From positions 1 through 61,406 of the IMG/VR virus record IMGVR_UViG_3300032323_001121: a stretch of 61,406 bases of DNA. One strand, written 5' to 3'. A program made the position numbers and the translations under genes. Of this stretch, positions 53,803-61,217 are shown piece by piece (position 1 is the stretch's first letter; each line of letters begins with the position of its first letter). The notes beneath the pieces are model-generated. The model was not told where the DNA came from and searched no databases. It was given only the letters and a program-made list of their open reading frames with translations. This DNA comes from a virus.

Positions 53803-54594
53803 ATGAACTATCTAAAGCATTATTGTAATCTTATCAGGAAAGCAGAGAACAGAATTTCTCCTGAAGGATATACAGAAAAGCATCATACATTTCCAGTAAG
53901 TATATTTGGAAAAAATAAAAGAATTGTAGTGCTTACAGCAAGAGAGCATTATGTTGCTCACGCATTATTGGAGAAAGCATTTATAAAGAGATATGGATTA
54001 CATCATTATAGAACTCAAAAAATGAACTTCGCACATAGTGCTATGAAATGTAAAAATCAATACACTAATTCATATCTGTATGAAAATGCGAGAAAGAGAA
54101 GAACTGAAATAATGAAAGAGCAAAAAATGAATTGCGGAGAAAAAAATCCTATGTATGGAAGAAAACATTCTCCAGAAACTATTGAAAAAATGATAAAGGT
54201 CAAAAAAGAAACTGATATAGATATTATTTTTAGTAGAACAAGTAATGCTGGGAAAAAAGCATATGAAATGAAAGTAGGAGTTCATAACCGGACAAAGGAG
54301 CAAATAAAAAAAGATAGTAGTAAAGGAGGTCAAAAAAATATTGAAACTGGACAAATTATAGAATTGGGAAAAGAGATGGGACAAAAACATTATGAAAATG
54401 GAACTGGTATTTTTTCACTAACAGAGGAACAAAAATTTGAAAGGTCAAGTAAAGGAGGAAAAATATCAGGCAAAATTGTTTCTTCTCAAAGGTGGATATG
54501 TCTTGAAACCGGACATATTTCTACACCGGGAGGACTTGCTAGATTTCAAAACGCAAGAGGTATAGACACTTCTAAACGAAAAAGAATAGCATAG
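53803..54594 (+). CDS. HNH-type homing endonuclease with shared C-terminal DNA-binding modules
   Basis: 263 residues. YTEKHHTFPVSIFGKNKRIV, then LTAREHYVAHALLEKAF (residues ~23-62) is an HNH variant (HH...H...A-L). MNCGEKNPMYGRKHSPETIE is NUMOD3-like. YEMKVGVHNRTKEQIKKDSS and repeats follow. The C-terminal ~35 residues (SSQRWICLETGHISTPGGLA, GIDTSKRKR) are nearly identical to the end of the GIY-YIG gene at 55528, so the DNA-binding tail is shared by two nuclease classes. Confidence 0.8.
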   Translation: MNYLKHYCNLIRKAENRISPEGYTEKHHTFPVSIFGKNKRIVVLTAREHYVAHALLEKAFIKRYGLHHYRTQKMNFAHSAMKCKNQYTNSYLYENARKRRTEIMKEQKMNCGEKNPMYGRKHSPETIEKMIKVKKETDIDIIFSRTSNAGKKAYEMKVGVHNRTKEQIKKDSSKGGQKNIETGQIIELGKEMGQKHYENGTGIFSLTEEQKFERSSKGGKISGKIVSSQRWICLETGHISTPGGLARFQNARGIDTSKRKRIA

Positions 54595-54601
54595 GACACT
54601 T

Positions 54602-54654
54602 CCCAAACAGGCACAAGGGCACTTTACAAATGCCCCCTTTTGATGTAGGATACT
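54602..54654 (+). promoter_or_regulatory. Promoter cassette (degenerate -10)
   Basis: TCCCAAACAGGCACAAGGGC, then GGGCA/TGCCC hairpin with a C/T-rich end and TAGGATACT; ATG at 54662. The -10 is weaker than in the other copies. Confidence 0.45.
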
Positions 54655-54661
54655 CTTATAG

Positions 54662-55102
54662 ATGAAAACTCAAATGCCTTTCAACAACGAAATTGAAAAA
54701 ACTAAACAAGAGATTGAAGTTTTGACCGCAAAATTAGAACTTCTCAAAGAAATTGAGAAGCACAAATCACCAGTAGAAGAGGCATATAAAAGAGTTTATG
54801 GATTTTATCCTGAAACTTATGAAGATGAAGATAATTGGAGTTCTTTTCAAGATGGTTATAATGCCGCACAGAAAGATTATAAGGTAGGAGAGTATCAACC
54901 AACTCCACAAGAACCAGCAAAAGATAAAGTGCCTCTTTACACACGATTTACAGGTGAGAGTGCTTATGGTCAAATATATTTTGATGATGCCCTTAGAGTT
55001 GTAAGGAGTTTCCTTTTGGACGAGGCAGTTATAGAAAACGAAGACCACGAATACATTACATTCACTCTACAAAAATCTCTACTGGAAGTTACTAATGACT
55101 GA
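54662..55102 (+). CDS. Coiled-coil protein with SPVEEAYKRVYGFYP module
   Basis: 146 residues. N-terminal coiled coil (EIEKTKQEIEVLTAKLELLK, residues ~10-29), then KSPVEEAYKRVYGFYPETYE, DGYNAAQKDYKV and a C-terminal beta/helix part. The SPVEEAYKRVYGFYP module is duplicated in the next gene. Overlaps it by 8 bp. Confidence 0.65.
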   Translation: MKTQMPFNNEIEKTKQEIEVLTAKLELLKEIEKHKSPVEEAYKRVYGFYPETYEDEDNWSSFQDGYNAAQKDYKVGEYQPTPQEPAKDKVPLYTRFTGESAYGQIYFDDALRVVRSFLLDEAVIENEDHEYITFTLQKSLLEVTND

Positions 55103-55427
55103 AACTATTCAACAACTCAAAGAAGATATTGCTATTCTTCAAGAGAAACTACAAAAACTTGAAGAACTTCAACGAACAAAATCACCAGTAGAAGAGGCAT
55201 ATAAAAGAGTTTATGGATTTTATCCTGATACTGGTATTTGTAATGGGATGTCTTATGTCTGGTGGGATGTTTTCTGTAATGGTTATAATGCCTCAAAGGA
55301 AGATTATAAGGTAGAAGAACCCAAAAAAGAACAAAAATGGGGGGATATTGTTCGTGAGAGTGTAAAATGGTGTAAGGAGCATCCTGATGAGAGTGTGGAA
55401 GATTATCTAAGTGGTCCGTATAAATAA
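55095..55427 (+). CDS. Coiled-coil protein, paralogue of the preceding gene
   Basis: 110 residues. Coiled coil LKEDIAILQEKLQKLEEL (~residues 8-25), then KSPVEEAYKRVYGFYPDTGI and NGYNASKEDYKVEE. DNA around the module is almost identical to the gene at 54662. The coiled coil also matches the start of the 56418 gene. Confidence 0.65.
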   Translation: MTETIQQLKEDIAILQEKLQKLEELQRTKSPVEEAYKRVYGFYPDTGICNGMSYVWWDVFCNGYNASKEDYKVEEPKKEQKWGDIVRESVKWCKEHPDESVEDYLSGPYK

Positions 55428-55439
55428 TAGTGCTCTAAT

Positions 55440-55510
55440 GAGTTCGCATCCATAAGAGTGGAAAAGGTGTCTTCGGGCACCTTTTCTTGTATAAATAGTA
55501 TTGCGAACTC
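55440..55510 (+). promoter_or_regulatory. Homing-endonuclease leader: inverted repeat enclosing terminator and late promoter
   Basis: GAGTTCGCA (55440-55448) pairs with TGCGAACTC (55502-55510). Enclosed: GGTGT-CTTCGG-GCACC plus TTTTCTT and TATAAATA (55490-55497). Confidence 0.7.
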
Positions 55511-55527
55511 AATTTAGAAGCAGAACT

Positions 55528-56349
55528 ATGACTTCACAAAGTCCAAGAATATACTTATATAAAATTACCTTTGAAGAAGTTCCATATTACTATTATGGAA
55601 TTCATAAGGAAAAGGTATTTGGTGAAGAGTATTGGGGTTCTCCAAAAACAAACAAGTGGTGCTGGGAACTTTATACTCCAAAGAAACAAATACTTCAACT
55701 CTTTGACTTTACAGATGAAGGTTGGTTAGAAGCAAAAAAAGTTGAGACAAAAGTAATAAAACCATTTCTCAATATGGATAAATGGTGTCTAAATGAAAAT
55801 TGTGGTGGAATTGTTTCGTTAGAAGTTTTGAGACAAAGTGGTAATAAATGTTATGAACTTGGATTGGGAGTTCATTCACTAACCAAAGAGCAAAGAAGTG
55901 AAAATGGTAAAAGAACTGGTAAAATTTATGGAAAAATTGGAGGTAGAAGAGCATATGAACTTGGAGTTGGTGCTCACGGAAGAACAAGAAAAAAAATGAG
56001 TGAAGATGGTAAAATAGGTGGTAAAATTACATATGAAAATAAAATAGGAATACACGTAAGAACCAAAGAAGAAATGATTGAAAATGGAAGGAAATGTGGA
56101 TATAGGACTTATGAACTTGGTATTGGTATTCACGGACAAAGTAAAGAGCAAATGACTGAAAATGGTAGAAAAGGTGGTAAGATTGGAGGCAAATTAGGTT
56201 CTAAAGAAGATAAAAGTAAGGCAGCAAAAAAAGCAAACTCACAACGATGGATATGCCTTGAAACTGGATATGTCTCAAATGCTGGTGGTCTTTCAAATTA
56301 TCAAAGAGTAAGAGGTATAGACACTTCTAAAAGAAAACGAATGGAGTAA
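55528..56349 (+). CDS. GIY-YIG-like homing endonuclease with tandem C-terminal repeats
   Basis: 273 residues using the ATG at 55528; a TTG in the same frame lies in the promoter. The nuclease domain (YLYKITFEEVPYYYYGIHKE, EYWGSP, WCWELYTP, VIKPFLN, NCGG) matches the gene at 42219. Residues ~115-225 are four copies of a ~30-residue unit (YELGxGVHxxTKEQxxENGx). The end SQRWICLETGYVSNAGGLSN, GIDTSKRKR is shared with the HNH gene at 53803. Late promoter in the leader. Confidence 0.8.
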   Translation: MTSQSPRIYLYKITFEEVPYYYYGIHKEKVFGEEYWGSPKTNKWCWELYTPKKQILQLFDFTDEGWLEAKKVETKVIKPFLNMDKWCLNENCGGIVSLEVLRQSGNKCYELGLGVHSLTKEQRSENGKRTGKIYGKIGGRRAYELGVGAHGRTRKKMSEDGKIGGKITYENKIGIHVRTKEEMIENGRKCGYRTYELGIGIHGQSKEQMTENGRKGGKIGGKLGSKEDKSKAAKKANSQRWICLETGYVSNAGGLSNYQRVRGIDTSKRKRME

Positions 56350-56407
56350 GGACACTTGAAGAACCGGCACAAGGGCACTTGAAAACAGGTGTCCTTTGTG
56401 GTATGAT
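56350..56407 (+). promoter_or_regulatory. Promoter cassette with TATGAT
   Basis: GGACACTTGAAGAACCGGCA, repeated inner hairpin text and TATGAT at 56402-56407, 10 nt before the ATG at 56418. Confidence 0.55.
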
Positions 56408-56417
56408 ACTCTTATAG

Positions 56418-57194
56418 ATGAAATCCAAGATGACTGAAACTATTCAAACTCTCAAAGAGGATATTGCTATTCTTCAAGAGAAACTACGGAAACTTGAAGA
56501 ACAAGACCCTGAAATGCTACTATTGCGTCAAGGAAAGGTTGATGTTGTTGATTATGATGGAAAGAAGTATTTTAGGATTGAATATACGGATAGTTTTGCT
56601 GGTGTGTATAGTTGGTATGTGCGGAAAGTTGGAGAAGATGCTATCCGTCCAGTTAGGGATGTAAATGTTTATGCTCCTCTTGAAGAACTTTACCAGAAAG
56701 AAGTAGTGAAACAAAAAGACGATTATCCTTATAAAAAATACACACCAGAAGAAACCGCAGAGGGTCTTCGTAATGCTATGAGGAAAGCAAAGAAAGATGG
56801 AGTGTTTGATGAACCCACAAAACCTATGAATGAGGTTCTGGATAGGTTGGAGAATAAGTATAAGGATGCGGAAGAGAATGCTGCTTCTTATATGACTGAT
56901 GAAGTTGTGAATAGAATGTTGAAGAGATGGGAGACCGACCCACCTTCATTTCTTCGTTTTGAATTATCTAAAACTCTTGAAGCACTCATTACTCGTTGGT
57001 GGGATGATGTATTATATGGTGGTATTCATCAAGATTGGGCGATTGATGACTTGATAGACCAGATACAACTTTGGTTGCCTCGTGAGCAATCACACGAAGG
57101 AACTCAAAGTGCTTCTGTAATTGACCTTGTAGATGGATATAATGACGCACTCACCAAAATCAAATCAAAGTTGAGGAATAAGAAGGACACTTGA
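56418..57194 (+). CDS. Coiled-coil protein with C-terminal helical domain, unknown
   Basis: 258 residues (an ATG at 56430 is an alternative start). N-terminal coiled coil TLKEDIAILQEKLRKLEEQ is shared with the 55095 gene. A beta-rich part follows (KYFRIEYTDSFAGVYSWYVR), then a charged linker and a helical C-terminus with LITRWWDDVLYGGIHQDWAI and DLVDGYNDALTKIKSKL. The GYNDAL motif recurs in nearby genes. No enzyme motif seen. Confidence 0.65.
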   Translation: MKSKMTETIQTLKEDIAILQEKLRKLEEQDPEMLLLRQGKVDVVDYDGKKYFRIEYTDSFAGVYSWYVRKVGEDAIRPVRDVNVYAPLEELYQKEVVKQKDDYPYKKYTPEETAEGLRNAMRKAKKDGVFDEPTKPMNEVLDRLENKYKDAEENAASYMTDEVVNRMLKRWETDPPSFLRFELSKTLEALITRWWDDVLYGGIHQDWAIDDLIDQIQLWLPREQSHEGTQSASVIDLVDGYNDALTKIKSKLRNKKDT

Positions 57195-57242
57195 TGAACT
57201 GGCACAAGGACACTCCACAGATGCCCTTTGAGGTGCTATAAT
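57186..57242 (+). promoter_or_regulatory. Promoter cassette with TGCTATAAT
   Basis: GGACACTTGATGAACTGGCA, CTCCACAGATG and extended -10 TGCTATAAT (TATAAT 57237-57242). 21 nt before the ATG at 57264. Confidence 0.65.
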
Positions 57243-57263
57243 ACACTCATACGAAACAAACCG

Positions 57264-57506
57264 ATGAAAAACCATCAGTTCAAACCACAAATCTGTTTAT
57301 GGAAACGAAAAGAACTAACCCTCAAATGTTGGATTTTTCGTTTTCTCACTCCTGTTGCCGGACTACTTGATGCTCTCATCACAATTTGTTCTTTCACTAT
57401 TCTAGTAAGCAACTTTGAGATGGAGGTGGTTACACTTCACACATACGAATACTTCAAAGCACTTAAAAAACAACAAACACAAAGGAACTCCAATGACGCT
57501 TTCTAA
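57264..57506 (+). CDS. Small membrane protein
   Basis: 80 residues from the ATG at 57264. A basic N-terminus (MKNHQFKPQICLWKRKELTL) is followed by one hydrophobic segment (LTPVAGLLDALITICSFTIL, ~residues 28-47) and a charged helical tail. Probably inner-membrane. Overlaps the next gene by 14 bp. Confidence 0.65.
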   Translation: MKNHQFKPQICLWKRKELTLKCWIFRFLTPVAGLLDALITICSFTILVSNFEMEVVTLHTYEYFKALKKQQTQRNSNDAF

Positions 57507-57687
57507 CGAAGATTTGATTTTTACCTTTATGAGTGTATATCCTGTCTCTGGAAAGTATGCTTGGATGGGTGAGAGATTGGGAATGGCAGCAGTGCTGAAA
57601 CTTATTGCAAGTGAATTGATTGAAGAAGTCTCCCCCGTAGAGGCACTTCTGGAAATTGCCGATAAACTTGAATCTCTGGACACTTGA
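57493..57687 (+). CDS. Small helical protein, unknown
   Basis: 64 residues from the ATG at 57493: MTLSNEDLIFTFMSVYPVSG, then RLGMAAVLKLIASELIEEVS. AAGGAACTCC ribosome-binding region before the ATG. Ends at the next promoter cassette. Confidence 0.65.
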   Translation: MTLSNEDLIFTFMSVYPVSGKYAWMGERLGMAAVLKLIASELIEEVSPVEALLEIADKLESLDT

Positions 57688-57735
57688 AGAACCGGCACAG
57701 ACACCCCACCACAGGGGCATCTGATGCCTTATAAT
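57680..57735 (+). promoter_or_regulatory. Promoter cassette with TATAAT
   Basis: GGACACTTGAAGAACCGGCA, CCCCACCACAGGGG hairpin and TATAAT at 57730-57735. 23 nt before the ATG at 57759. Confidence 0.65.
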
Positions 57736-57758
57736 AGTCTCATACACACAAAGACATT

Positions 57759-57941
57759 ATGACTGAACGCAACCTAAAACGGCAATTGTCTTATTACACC
57801 TATACCGATATGGAGGATGGTGCTGATATTGGAAGTATTGACTATTGTGCTTTGATTGAAATTATTGACGATTTGTATGATAAAATTGAGACACTTGAAA
57901 GAGACAACCAGTTGTTAAAGTCTTATGCGTGGGAAGTATGA
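57759..57941 (+). CDS. Small acidic protein, unknown
   Basis: 60 residues: MTERNLKRQLSYYTYTDMED, then ALIEIIDDLYDKIETLERDN, a short coiled coil. ATGA overlap with the next gene. Confidence 0.6.
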   Translation: MTERNLKRQLSYYTYTDMEDGADIGSIDYCALIEIIDDLYDKIETLERDNQLLKSYAWEV

Positions 57942-58177
57942 CTAACGAAATTAAAACTTGCCGTAGTTGTAAGCACTACAAAGATTATGATGGTATCTTT
58001 GATTGGATAAGTTCTCGTATCTTTGGATTTCCTACTCTACAAAGGTGTTATCATCCAGACCGATGGAAGAGTGTTGATTATGTGGATGGAACTACCGACC
58101 CTTATGGTTTTTGTTCTGTTGAAAGACGCACTGGTTCTTGTAGAAAGGAAGGAAAAAACTGGGAGGAAAGGAAATGA
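57938..58177 (+). CDS. Small Cys-rich, possibly zinc-binding protein
   Basis: 79 residues from the ATG at 57938. CRSCKHYKDYDGIFDW, then CYHPDRW, FCSVERRTGSC: five to six Cys and two His in a compact array suggest a zinc-bound fold. ATGA overlaps at both ends. Function unknown. Confidence 0.6.
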   Translation: MTNEIKTCRSCKHYKDYDGIFDWISSRIFGFPTLQRCYHPDRWKSVDYVDGTTDPYGFCSVERRTGSCRKEGKNWEERK

Positions 58178-58347
58178 CTAACGAACAACAAGAACTTCTA
58201 AACTCTTTCCAAGAAGAAGTTGAGAAGTGCTTCGTAATCGCACAAAAACTTGATGCTCTCAATCCTGAACTTGCCCGTGCTTTTACTGGAACTCCAAGTT
58301 TGAGAATTACACGACAACTTTATGCTCTTGGTATTCTAAATGACTGA
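58174..58347 (+). CDS. Small helical protein, unknown
   Basis: 57 residues: MTNEQQELLNSFQEEVEKCF, then VIAQKLDALNPELARAFTGT. ATGA overlap at the start; overlaps the next gene by 8 bp. Confidence 0.6.
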   Translation: MTNEQQELLNSFQEEVEKCFVIAQKLDALNPELARAFTGTPSLRITRQLYALGILND

Positions 58348-58534
58348 TGCCCAAATATGCGAAATGGTTAATATGCACCGATACCTTATGATGTGTGAGA
58401 TTAAACACGCATTTCATAAATTTTGTGCTGAAAATGGGAACCAAGATTACAGTGCTGCCAATCGTTCAGAAACATTTAATGATAAAGAATGGATTAAATT
58501 TGCCCAATGGTTCAAGGTGATACGAGATGACTGA
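58340..58534 (+). CDS. Small helical protein, unknown
   Basis: 64 residues: MTDAQICEMVNMHRYLMMCE, then IKHAFHKFCAENGNQDYSAA; helical with Cys and His. Overlaps both neighbours by 8 bp. Confidence 0.6.
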   Translation: MTDAQICEMVNMHRYLMMCEIKHAFHKFCAENGNQDYSAANRSETFNDKEWIKFAQWFKVIRDD

Positions 58535-58721
58535 AGAATACACAGACGAACAAATCCAAGAGTGGAACAAAGAGGGCTTTGGAAATCTTCCAGATGGTTT
58601 CTTTCTATCTCAAAGTGAAATTGACGAGTTGAGAAAGTCCAAAAGAGAACTCACGGATTATGCTAAACAAAAATTGAAAGAACTTATAGAAAAACAGGAT
58701 AGAGAAAATACTGATAAATAA
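58527..58721 (+). CDS. Small acidic helical protein, unknown
   Basis: 64 residues: MTEEYTDEQIQEWNKEGFGN, then a charged helix (ELTDYAKQKLKELIEKQDRE). Last gene before a homing-endonuclease leader. Confidence 0.6.
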   Translation: MTEEYTDEQIQEWNKEGFGNLPDGFFLSQSEIDELRKSKRELTDYAKQKLKELIEKQDRENTDK

Positions 58722-58727
58722 AAATGT

Positions 58728-58822
58728 CTATGTGAACCGCAATTCTCTACAGACAAAGATTAGGTGCTTTCGGGCACCTTTTCTATTGTAAACTCTTATA
58801 AATAGTATTGCGGTTAACATAG
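58728..58822 (+). promoter_or_regulatory. Homing-endonuclease leader: inverted repeat enclosing terminator and late promoter
   Basis: 58728-58743 pairs with 58807-58822 at 15 of 16 positions. Enclosed: GGTGC-TTTCGG-GCACC plus TTTT (about 58763-58782) and TATAAATA (58797-58804). Confidence 0.7.
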
Positions 58823-58829
58823 AATAGAA

Positions 58830-59594
58830 ATGGTAAATCCTAACAGGTTTTATACTTACGCATATTTGCGGGAAGATAAGACACCTTATTACATAGGTAA
58901 AGGTAAAAAATTTAGAGCATATAGTATATGGAGAAAAGGACTAAAACCACCTAAAGATAAATCCAGAATAATCTTCCTTAAACAAAATCTAACTGAAGAA
59001 GAAGCATTCAAGCACGAAATTTATATGATTTCTATATTTGGTAGAAAAGATTTAGGAACTGGTATTCTCCATAATAGAACTATTGGTGGTGAAGGTGCTT
59101 GTGGATATAATCATACTGAAGAAACAAAAATTTTAATAAGCAATTTACATAAAGGAAAAAAATTAACAGAAGGGCACAAGAAAAAGGTTGGAGATTCTTT
59201 ACGAGGAAAGAAGAAAAAACCTTTATCTGATGAAACTAAGAAAAAATTAAGTGAGGCAAATAAAGGTAAAAATAACCCAAATTATGGTAAATCATTTTCT
59301 GAAGAACACCGAAGAAAAATGAGTGAAGCACATAAAGGTAAAACTCGTTCAGAAGAACATAGAAGAAAAAATAGTGAAGCAAAAAAAGGAGAAAATCATC
59401 CTTTTTATGGTAAAAAAGGAAAAAATCATCCTGCCTATGGTAGGTCACATTCAAAAGAAGCAAAAACAAAATTAAGTATAATAAATAAAGGACTAAAATG
59501 GTGGAATGATGGTAATGGAAACAATAAAAGGTCAATAGAATGTCCTGGAGAAGGTTGGGTTCCTGGAATGACGAAAAGAGTAAGAGTATCATAA
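58830..59594 (+). CDS. GIY-YIG homing endonuclease with NUMOD3-like repeats
   Basis: 254 residues. YTYAYLREDKTPYYIGKGKK is the GIY-YIG core, nearly identical to the gene at 29666 over the first ~95 residues, including EEAFKHEIYMISIFGRKDLG. Repeats SDETKKKLSEANKGK, SEEHRRKMSEAHKGK and SKEAKTKLSIINKG are NUMOD3-like. The end GLKWWNDGNGNNK, CPGEGW matches too. Recent duplication or repeated invasion is likely. Confidence 0.85.
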   Translation: MVNPNRFYTYAYLREDKTPYYIGKGKKFRAYSIWRKGLKPPKDKSRIIFLKQNLTEEEAFKHEIYMISIFGRKDLGTGILHNRTIGGEGACGYNHTEETKILISNLHKGKKLTEGHKKKVGDSLRGKKKKPLSDETKKKLSEANKGKNNPNYGKSFSEEHRRKMSEAHKGKTRSEEHRRKNSEAKKGENHPFYGKKGKNHPAYGRSHSKEAKTKLSIINKGLKWWNDGNGNNKRSIECPGEGWVPGMTKRVRVS

Positions 59595-59596
59595 AG

Positions 59597-59653
59597 GACA
59601 CTTGACGAACTGGAACAAGGTGCCTTTACGGGGCACCTTTTTTGCTGTATAAT
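59597..59653 (+). promoter_or_regulatory. Promoter cassette: terminator hairpin plus TATAAT
   Basis: GGACACTTGACGAACTGGAA, GGTGCC-TTTACG-GGGCACC with T6 (59619-59642) and TGTATAAT (TATAAT 59648-59653). 21 nt before the ATG at 59675. Confidence 0.7.
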
Positions 59654-59674
59654 AAGGGAAATCAAAAGAAACTT

Positions 59675-59998
59675 ATGAACGACAATCCTACCCACGAAGA
59701 AATGATTGAAGAAGCAGCACGGAGAGAAAAAAGTAATCGTATTCTTCAACGGTATAATGACTTTTATAACCTTGAATGTTCTGGGCTTCCACACGGAACT
59801 CCTATCACACCAGAACAGCAACAAATTATCGCATTTCAGTCTATGATTGATGCTCTCCGTTGTGAGAACCTAAACAGGGAGTATAATGAGATTGCGATTG
59901 CTGATATTGAGGACTTGATTGAGGCACTTTATCAACAATCAATTTCATTCCTTGAAAGAGTAAAAGAATTCAAAGATAGTGCGGAGGGTGTGGCATAA
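59675..59998 (+). CDS. Small helical protein, unknown
   Basis: 107 residues from the ATG at 59675: MNDNPTHEEMIEEAARREKS, a helical body with PEQQQIIAFQSMIDALRCEN and DIEDLIEALYQQSISFLERV. The start resembles the 30733 gene. Overlaps the next ATG by 1 bp. Confidence 0.65.
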   Translation: MNDNPTHEEMIEEAARREKSNRILQRYNDFYNLECSGLPHGTPITPEQQQIIAFQSMIDALRCENLNREYNEIAIADIEDLIEALYQQSISFLERVKEFKDSAEGVA

Positions 59999-60267
59999 TG
60001 TTATCACCCGCAGATAGGATTGTAGAAGCAACGATGTCTCATACTCTCCGTCCAAAAGGAAATGATAGGGAGAAAGTAATTGCTGCTGCTCTGGAATTTG
60101 TAATTGAAGAGTATGGGTATGATGATGAATATGGACTTCCAGGAACTATGAGACATGATGTAGTAGATATTGAAGACATTAGAAACCTGATTGATGAACT
60201 GAAATCAACTGTGACACTTGACGAACTGGCACAAGACCCCACCAATCCCCCTGTGGATGCCCTATAA
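59998..60267 (+). CDS. Small protein whose C-terminus is encoded by a promoter cassette
   Basis: 89 residues: MLSPADRIVEATMSHTLRPK, helical body with IEDIRNLIDELKSTV, then TLDELAQDPTNPPVDAL-stop from the cassette. The stop TAA lies inside TATAAT. Parallel to the 52804 gene. Confidence 0.65.
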   Translation: MLSPADRIVEATMSHTLRPKGNDREKVIAAALEFVIEEYGYDDEYGLPGTMRHDVVDIEDIRNLIDELKSTVTLDELAQDPTNPPVDAL

Positions 60268-60268
60268 T
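60213..60268 (+). promoter_or_regulatory. Promoter cassette with TATAAT overlapping a stop codon
   Basis: GACACTTGACGAACTGGCAC to TATAAT (60263-60268). 27 nt before the ATG at 60296, with AAGGAACTCC between. Confidence 0.65.
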
Positions 60269-60295
60269 AGTCTCATACACACAAAGGAACTCCAA

Positions 60296-60643
60296 ATGAC
60301 TAAAGTTGTTTATAATGCCTGCTACGGTGGGTTCGGTCTTTCTGATAATGCGATGGATAGGATGGTGGAACTTGGTTATGATTTGAAACTAAACCCAAAG
60401 TATAATCCAAATGCCAAAAGTAAGTATGATGATACTGCTAGAAAATATGAATGTTGGGGGTATGTGGATTGCCCTCGTCACGACCCTATTCTGGTTCAAG
60501 TTGTAGAAGAACTTGGAGACAAAGCAAGTGATGACTGTGCTAACCTTCGTATTGAAGAAGTGTATGGTTCTTATCGTATTGATGAGTATGATGGACTTGA
60601 ACGTGTAATGACTGCTCCCGATTATGATTGGGTCACTCCCTGA
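60296..60643 (+). CDS. Conserved phage protein of unknown function
   Basis: 115 residues from the ATG at 60296. MTKVVYNACYGGFGLSDNAM is a start seen in many cyanophage and other phage proteins. RKYECWGYVDCPRHDPILVQ and NLRIEEVYGSYRIDEYDGLE follow. Soluble; role unknown. Confidence 0.75.
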   Translation: MTKVVYNACYGGFGLSDNAMDRMVELGYDLKLNPKYNPNAKSKYDDTARKYECWGYVDCPRHDPILVQVVEELGDKASDDCANLRIEEVYGSYRIDEYDGLERVMTAPDYDWVTP

Positions 60644-60688
60644 ACTGGCACAGACACCCCTCCACAGGGGCACCAGATGCCTTATAAT
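60641..60688 (+). promoter_or_regulatory. Promoter cassette with TATAAT
   Basis: CTGAACTGGCACAGACACCC, CCCCTCCACAGGGG hairpin and TATAAT at 60683-60688. 26 nt before the ATG at 60715. Confidence 0.65.
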
Positions 60689-60714
60689 AAACAGGTAAAC
60701 ACAAAGAAACACAA

Positions 60715-61146
60715 ATGAACGTCAACGGATACGAAATCAAACCCTTTGCTTACCTTCGGGGTGCTAATCTTGTGAATGCTAACCTTCGGGGTGCTAATCT
60801 TGTGAATGCTTACCTTGTGGGTGCTGACCTTCGGGATGCTTACCTTGTGGGTGCTGTCCTTCGGGATGCTAATCTTGTGGGTGCTGACCTTGCGGGTGCT
60901 GTCCTTGCGGGTGCTGACCTTGCGGGTGCTGACCTTGTGGGTGCTGACCTTGTGGGTGCTGACCTTGCGGGTGCTGACCTTGCGGGTGCTAACTTTAGGG
61001 GTGCTAACCTAACTGGAACCATTCTTGAGAAGGAAGAAGTTACTCAAGATAACACTTCACTTTCTCAGAGAGTCAAAGAACTTGAGGAAGAACTGAAGAA
61101 ATATAAGGATACCCTCAAGTCTCTTAAGGCACTGTTGAACACCTGA
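60715..61146 (+). CDS. Pentapeptide-repeat protein with C-terminal coiled coil
   Basis: 143 residues. Residues ~12-102 are about 18 tandem A(D/N)LxG-type pentapeptides ([15 protein letters not shown]), predicted to form a right-handed quadrilateral beta helix. Residues ~108-140 are a coiled coil ([20 protein letters not shown]). The repeats are encoded by almost identical 15-bp DNA units. The family includes DNA-mimic gyrase binders, but many members have unknown roles. Confidence 0.8.
   Translation: MNVNGYEIKPFAYLRGANLVNANLRGANLVNAYLVGADLRDAYLVGAVLRDANLVGADLAGAVLAGADLAGADLVGADLVGADLAGADLAGANFRGANLTGTILEKEEVTQDNTSLSQRVKELEEELKKYKDTLKSLKALLNT
60742..61010 (+). repeat. 15-bp tandem DNA repeats within the pentapeptide gene
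   Basis: Units of the form GGTGCT(G/A)ACCTT(G/C)(C/T)GG repeat about 18 times, keeping frame. Prone to slippage, so repeat number may vary between isolates. Confidence 0.75.
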
Positions 61147-61194
61147 AGAACTGGCACAGACACCCCTCCATAGGGGCATCAGATGCCTTATAAT
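61144..61194 (+). promoter_or_regulatory. Promoter cassette with TATAAT
   Basis: GAAGAACTGGCACAGACACC, CCCCTCCATAGGGG hairpin and TATAAT at 61189-61194. 23 nt before the ATG at 61218. Confidence 0.65.
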
Positions 61195-61217
61195 AGTCTC
61201 ATACACACAGAACTCCA

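Noticed and set aside
55501-55527. N-terminal extension of the GIY-YIG gene from an upstream TTG
   Set aside because: It would start inside the late promoter and right arm of the leader; the ATG at 55528 fits all other homing genes.
60742-61010. CRISPR-like repeat array
   Set aside because: Units are contiguous 15-mers in frame that encode a pentapeptide-repeat protein; there are no spacers and no cas genes.
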